Translations under genes and position numbers: made by a program
Part shown: positions 5,866 through 8,515 of the stretch, piece after piece
How positions within the stretch are numbered: position 1 is the stretch's first letter
Layout of the letters: each line of letters starts with the position of its first letter
NCBI GenBank assembly: GCA_900313475.1
Contig: OMRJ01000084.1
Location: forward strand, 1 to 8,515
Origin: an uncultured Eubacteriales bacterium
GTDB lineage: Bacteria; Bacillota; Clostridia; Oscillospirales; Acutalibacteraceae
Length of the DNA: 8,515 nucleotides
Direction: 5' to 3'
The notes under the pieces: model-generated
Databases searched by the model: none
Told to the model about the DNA's origin: nothing
The model's input: the letters and a program-made list of their open reading frames with translations, nothing else

Positions 5866-8061
5866 TTACTTTTCAAACATTTTCATGAGGTCGGCAAACG
5901 GCGAAGCGGAAGCTGCGGCTTTTTTCTCCTCCTCTTTCTGTCGGCGCCGGTATGCCTCTACGTCTCCGCGCCCCGCGCCCCTTGAATTGTCTTCGTGACG
6001 CTTTTGAAAATCGGAAAGGCGCTCGCGGTGACCGCAGTTTGTGCAGACAAATACCTTTTTGTCGCCTTCGCCGCGCAGCTCCATTTTTTTGAAGCAATCG
6101 GGGCATCGCGCGTTTGAAATTTGGCTTACGCCCTTGCGGTAGCCGCATTCGCGGTCGGGGCAGACAAGGCTTTTTCCGCGCTTGCCGTTCACCTCAAGCA
6201 GGTATTTGCCGCACTGCGGGCACTTTTCGCGCGTCATATTGTCATATTTATACTGCGCGTCGCTCGCAATAACCTCGCTGACGAGCGCCGACGCGAATTT
6301 TTTCATGTCGCCGATGAATTTTTTCATGTCGGCTTTGCCCTTGCCTATGTTTTGAAGCTGCTGCTCCCAACGCGCCGTAAGCTCGGCGGAGCGCAGGTCG
6401 GCGGGGACAAGCTTTATAAGTTGCTCGCCCTTCGGTGTGGGACGTATTTCTCGTCCGTTTCTGACGACCGAACCGTTTGCAAACAGCTTTTCTATTATGT
6501 CCGCGCGTGTGGCGGGAGTACCCAGACCGCTCGCGTCGCTGAGCGCATCACGCAGCGCTTTGTCGGATATCACGTCTGTCGGATGCTCCATTGCGGAGAG
6601 AAGCGTTGCCTCGGTGTAGCGTGCCGGAGGCTTTGTTTTGCCCGACACGACTTTAATTTCGCGTATTTTCACGGTGCCGCCCTGCTTCAGCTCCGGCAGC
6701 TCCTGCGAACGGTTCTCGAAATCCGTATCCTCCTCACCGTCATCGGCGGAAAAAGTGCCGTAGGCGGTTTTCCAGCCGGGCGTGCGGACGGTGTTGCCCT
6801 TTGCAAAAAACTCATTTTTGCCCACAGTGAGCTTAAGCGATGTTTCGTCGTATTCGTACGGCGCCGACAGCACGGCGAGGAAACGGCGAACAACAAGGTC
6901 GTATATTTTCTTTTCGTCGCCGCCCATTCTCATAAAGTCCGCCGGCTCCTCCGTCGGAATTATCGCGTGGTGATCGGTGACCTTTGCGTCGTTCACGATA
7001 TATTTTGTGCGTATCTGCCCTGCGCGGATAAGCGCGGAGGCAGAATCGCGGTACGCTCCGGAATTGACCGCCTTGAGCCTGTCCTTCAGCGTGAGAGCGA
7101 CGTCGGAGGTGATGTAGCGCGAATCGGTGCGCGGATAGGTGAGCACCTTGTGCGTTTCGTAAAGGCTCTGCATCAGGTCAAGAGTGTATTTTGCCGAAAA
7201 TCCGTATTTTTTGTTCGCGTCACGCTGTAATTCGGTGAGATCGTAGGCGGCGGGCGGAGGCGTCTGTTTATACGCTTTTTTTATCTCCGAAACAATCGCG
7301 GGCGCTCCCGCGCACGATTTCACTATCCCCTGCGCAAATTCAATATCCGAAAAACGCGTGTTTCCCTTTTTGTCGCGAAATGTGCCGTTAAAGCCCGCAA
7401 AAGAGGCTCGCACGGTGTAATAATCCTTAGGGATAAACTCGCGTATCTCTTTTTCGCGGCGGACTATCATTGCGAGAGTCGGCGTCTGAACACGTCCTGC
7501 GGACAGGCGGTCGTTATACTTGCATGTAAGCGCTCGGGTCACGTTCAATCCGACATACCAGTCCGCCTGTGCTCTTGCCTCCGCCGAACGGTAAAGGTTG
7601 TCGTATTCGGCGGCGGGACGCAGCGACGCGAACCCCTCGCGCACGGCTTTGTCCGTCTGCGACGATATCCAAAGGCGCTTCATCGGCTTTTTAACGCCTG
7701 CTTTCATTATTATCCACCGCGCCACAAGCTCTCCCTCGCGTCCGGCGTCGGTTGCGATTATGATTTCGTTAACATCGGGGCTTTTTAAAAGGCGGCTGAC
7801 CGCGCCGAACTGCTTCGATGTCTGTTTTATTACGGTCAGCTTCATTTTTTCGGGGAGCATCGGCAGCGTTTCGAGCGACCATGTCTTGTATTTATCGTCA
7901 TAGCTTTCGGGGTCGGCAAGCGTCACAAGGTGACCGAGCGCCCATGTTACAATGTATTTTGCGCCGATGATGCAGCCGTCGCCGTTTTTCGAGCAGCCGA
8001 GCACACGCGCAAGATCGCGCGCGACGGACGGTTTTTCGGCAAGCACAAGTGATTTCGCCAT
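5866..8061 (-). CDS. topB: DNA topoisomerase III (type IA)
   Basis: 731 aa, close to the usual Firmicutes length. It passes single DNA strands through a transient break and unlinks replication and recombination intermediates. The TOPRIM domain holds Glu9 (LAEKPS) and ATDAGREGEL (103-112, Asp105). The catalytic tyrosine is Tyr309 in LTYPRTDSRY (307-316); SAGRVQTPTLA (187-197) and DHHAIIPT (363-370) are conserved type IA motifs. GLGTPATRADII (512-523) also matches the family. The C-terminus has two Cys4 zinc ribbons: Cys614/617/634/639 and Cys653/656/673/676. A Lys/Glu/Arg-rich tail follows (about 685-715). The ATG at 8061 has GGAGG eight bases upstream. TopB is chromosomal in many Firmicutes but is also common on conjugative elements. 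Here its neighbours are housekeeping genes, although tRNA-tail repeats of the kind used as attachment sites lie 330 bp upstream of it. Confidence 0.97.
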   Translation of the reverse strand: MAKSLVLAEKPSVARDLARVLGCSKNGDGCIIGAKYIVTWALGHLVTLADPESYDDKYKTWSLETLPMLPEKMKLTVIKQTSKQFGAVSRLLKSPDVNEIIIATDAGREGELVARWIIMKAGVKKPMKRLWISSQTDKAVREGFASLRPAAEYDNLYRSAEARAQADWYVGLNVTRALTCKYNDRLSAGRVQTPTLAMIVRREKEIREFIPKDYYTVRASFAGFNGTFRDKKGNTRFSDIEFAQGIVKSCAGAPAIVSEIKKAYKQTPPPAAYDLTELQRDANKKYGFSAKYTLDLMQSLYETHKVLTYPRTDSRYITSDVALTLKDRLKAVNSGAYRDSASALIRAGQIRTKYIVNDAKVTDHHAIIPTEEPADFMRMGGDEKKIYDLVVRRFLAVLSAPYEYDETSLKLTVGKNEFFAKGNTVRTPGWKTAYGTFSADDGEEDTDFENRSQELPELKQGGTVKIREIKVVSGKTKPPARYTEATLLSAMEHPTDVISDKALRDALSDASGLGTPATRADIIEKLFANGSVVRNGREIRPTPKGEQLIKLVPADLRSAELTARWEQQLQNIGKGKADMKKFIGDMKKFASALVSEVIASDAQYKYDNMTREKCPQCGKYLLEVNGKRGKSLVCPDRECGYRKGVSQISNARCPDCFKKMELRGEGDKKVFVCTNCGHRERLSDFQKRHEDNSRGAGRGDVEAYRRRQKEEEKKAAASASPFADLMKMFEK

Positions 8062-8140
8062 TTATCTTTCCTCCGCATTTTTCCGAATAAAAAACGTTTT
8101 TGCAATTATTCAAGATAATATAAAATACTCCATTATACAT

Positions 8141-8169
8141 ATAATAGCAAATCCGTTATATAAAATCAA
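8141..8169 (-). promoter_or_regulatory. Probable promoter of topB
   Basis: On the minus strand TTGATT (8169-8164), a 17-bp spacer and TATTAT (8146-8141) lie about 80 bp upstream of the ATG, in a very A/T-rich stretch. Other A/T-rich -10 candidates overlap it (for example TATAAT at 8137-8132), so the exact start is uncertain. Confidence 0.6.
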
Positions 8170-8226
8170 TGACACGGCAGCAAAAACAATTTATACAAAA
8201 AAATTTTAAAAACTTCAAAAAAAGAC

Positions 8227-8255
8227 TTGATTTTTGTTTTTGCACGTAGTATAAT
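8227..8255 (+). promoter_or_regulatory. Strong sigma-A promoter of a non-coding transcript
   Basis: TTGATT (8227-8232), a 17-bp spacer and a perfect TATAAT (8250-8255) predict a plus-strand start at about 8262. No protein gene follows: there is no ATG between the start and the terminator at 8338-8366. It is divergent from the topB promoter. Confidence 0.8.
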
Positions 8256-8261
8256 GCGATT

Positions 8262-8366
8262 GTAAGGACGTGAACAACTCCTTATAAAAATTAATCAGCT
8301 TTCCACACTCTTTTTCTTCATAAATATCTCCACAGGGAAAACGCCGGACGTAAGTCCGGCGTTTTT
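8262..8366 (+). ncRNA. Candidate small RNA of about 105 nt, family not recognised
   Basis: The stretch runs from the predicted start of a strong promoter to the end of a strong terminator and holds no ATG-started frame. The 5' end folds into a hairpin: TAAGGA (8263-8268) pairs with TCCTTA (8279-8284), extended by flanking T-A and G-U pairs. Next comes an apparently unpaired, pyrimidine-rich part (about 8298-8333, including ACTCTTTTTCTTC and TCTCCACAGGG), and then the terminator hairpin. This is the usual build of a trans-acting small RNA: 5' hairpin, single-stranded seed, terminator. A GTG at 8270 could encode only five residues. It does not look like 6S, SRP RNA or tmRNA to me. No transcription evidence is available. 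Confidence 0.55.
8338..8366. terminator. Strong bidirectional terminator
   Basis: ACGCCGGAC (8341-8349) and GTCCGGCGT (8354-8362) pair perfectly around a GTAA loop, extended by A-T pairs (8338-8340 with 8363-8365), and TTTTT ends at 8366 on the plus strand. On the minus strand the same stem is followed by TTTTCCC. It can therefore end both the plus-strand small RNA and any minus-strand transcript of the tRNA-tail repeats that start 27 bp to its right. Confidence 0.93.
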
Positions 8367-8392
8367 CCTTTAAATAAATCATCCGCTGCGCA

Positions 8393-8455
8393 GGCTGACG
8401 GGACTTGAACCCATGTCACCCGTCAGGCTAGGCTGACGGGACTTGAACCCGTGTC
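8393..8455 (-). repeat. Two tandem tRNA T-arm/3'-end-like repeats
   Basis: GGCTGACGGGACTTGAACCC occurs at 8393-8412 and again at 8431-8450; the match continues to 25 bases with one mismatch (8393-8417 and 8431-8455), and the copies are offset by 38 bp. Read on the minus strand each gives GGGTTCAAGTCCC, the invariant T-arm of a tRNA with a TTCAAGT loop, followed by GTCAGCCT like the 3' strand of an acceptor stem. I cannot find matching D-arm, anticodon arm or 5' acceptor strand within the window, so neither copy is an intact tRNA. The left copy also lies inside an inverted repeat, CTGACGGG (8395-8402) with CCCGTCAG (8419-8426). Possible explanations are the tail of a tRNA or tRNA-like RNA cut by the window edge plus a duplicated copy, or an integration attachment-site scar. 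Confidence 0.75.
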
Positions 8456-8496
8456 GGTTTTGACAGGCTGATTTTCGCTCATGCCGCGTTAAAACC
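8456..8496. repeat. 9-bp near-perfect inverted repeat next to the tRNA-tail repeats
   Basis: GGTTTTGAC (8456-8464) pairs with GTTAAAACC (8488-8496) with one mismatch that would be a G-U pair in minus-strand RNA. GGC/GCC (8466-8468 and 8483-8485) adds three inner pairs. On the minus strand it directly precedes the T-arm-like sequence, so it may be a helix of the same RNA, or arm sites of a recombinase. A third AGGCTGA lies inside it (8465-8471). The remaining bases to 8515 show nothing I can identify. Confidence 0.55.
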
Positions 8497-8515
8497 CTTG
8501 CAAATACGTCAAGTA

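Noticed and set aside
6121..7230. A 369-codon open frame on the plus strand inside topB
   Set aside because: It is antisense to well-conserved TopB motifs. Its composition (rich in Ala, Arg, Val, Phe, His and Cys) is typical of a shadow of a codon-biased gene. I found no ribosome binding site or promoter for it.
8393..8455. A CRISPR array
   Set aside because: There are only two copies. The unit is a tRNA T-arm sequence, the spacing is 13 bases between copies, and no cas genes are present.
8379..8513. A minus-strand frame open from the right edge through both tRNA-like copies, as the tail of an integrase or other gene
   Set aside because: The translation across the T-arms (HGFKSRQP) is the usual spurious product of tRNA 3' ends, and the preceding residues show no recombinase motif. 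It cannot be decided without sequence to the right.
8488..8515. Another minus-strand frame entering from the right and ending YLQGF then TAA
   Set aside because: Only eight codons are visible. This is too short to call a gene end.
8431..8515. An intact tRNA gene on the minus strand
   Set aside because: The T-arm is convincing, but there is no D-arm, no seven-base anticodon loop with a five-base stem, and no 5' strand complementary to CAGCCTA.

Overview
The window looks like a chromosomal segment of an anaerobic low-to-moderate GC Firmicute, probably class Clostridia. The grounds are a reverse-type rubrerythrin with rubredoxin domain first, an AlkD-like domain of clostridial character, strong AGGAGG-type ribosome binding sites, sigma-A promoters with 17-bp spacers, and a Firmicutes-type topoisomerase III with Cys4 zinc ribbons. 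I could not assign a genus.

Layout, left to right. Positions 1-90 are the 3' part of a 5S rRNA (+), closed by a hairpin terminator that abuts the oppositely directed terminator of the next gene. Three intergenic spacers and six protein genes follow. On the minus strand are an M15/VanY-like D,D-carboxypeptidase lipoprotein (215-1057) with its own near-consensus promoter, and a 431-aa protein (1181-2476) joining a DEDDh exonuclease to an AlkD-like HEAT-repeat domain that seems to have lost its glycosylase residues. A divergent promoter region (2477-2700), with an exact 27-bp tandem duplication, separates the latter from a plus-strand MFS transporter (2701-4044). A convergent intergenic region with two terminators leads to three minus-strand genes: reverse rubrerythrin (4339-4896), with a Fur/PerR-type palindrome upstream; a phosphoglycolate-phosphatase-like HAD hydrolase (5033-5686); and topB (5866-8061).

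The right end (8062-8515) has no convincing protein gene but is rich in signals. There is a topB promoter, then a divergent plus-strand promoter, a roughly 105-nt gene-free transcript region with a 5' hairpin, and a very strong bidirectional terminator: a good small-RNA candidate. Beyond it lie two tandem copies of a tRNA T-arm/3'-end-like sequence on the minus strand, followed by another inverted repeat cut by the window edge.

The genes do not form one pathway. They are housekeeping and stress functions: peptidoglycan trimming, nucleic-acid processing, sugar-type transport, peroxide detoxification, phosphate-ester clean-up and decatenation. I see no defence system, no CRISPR array and no transposase. 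The points most worth following are the exonuclease/degenerate-AlkD fusion, the small-RNA candidate and the tRNA-tail repeats.
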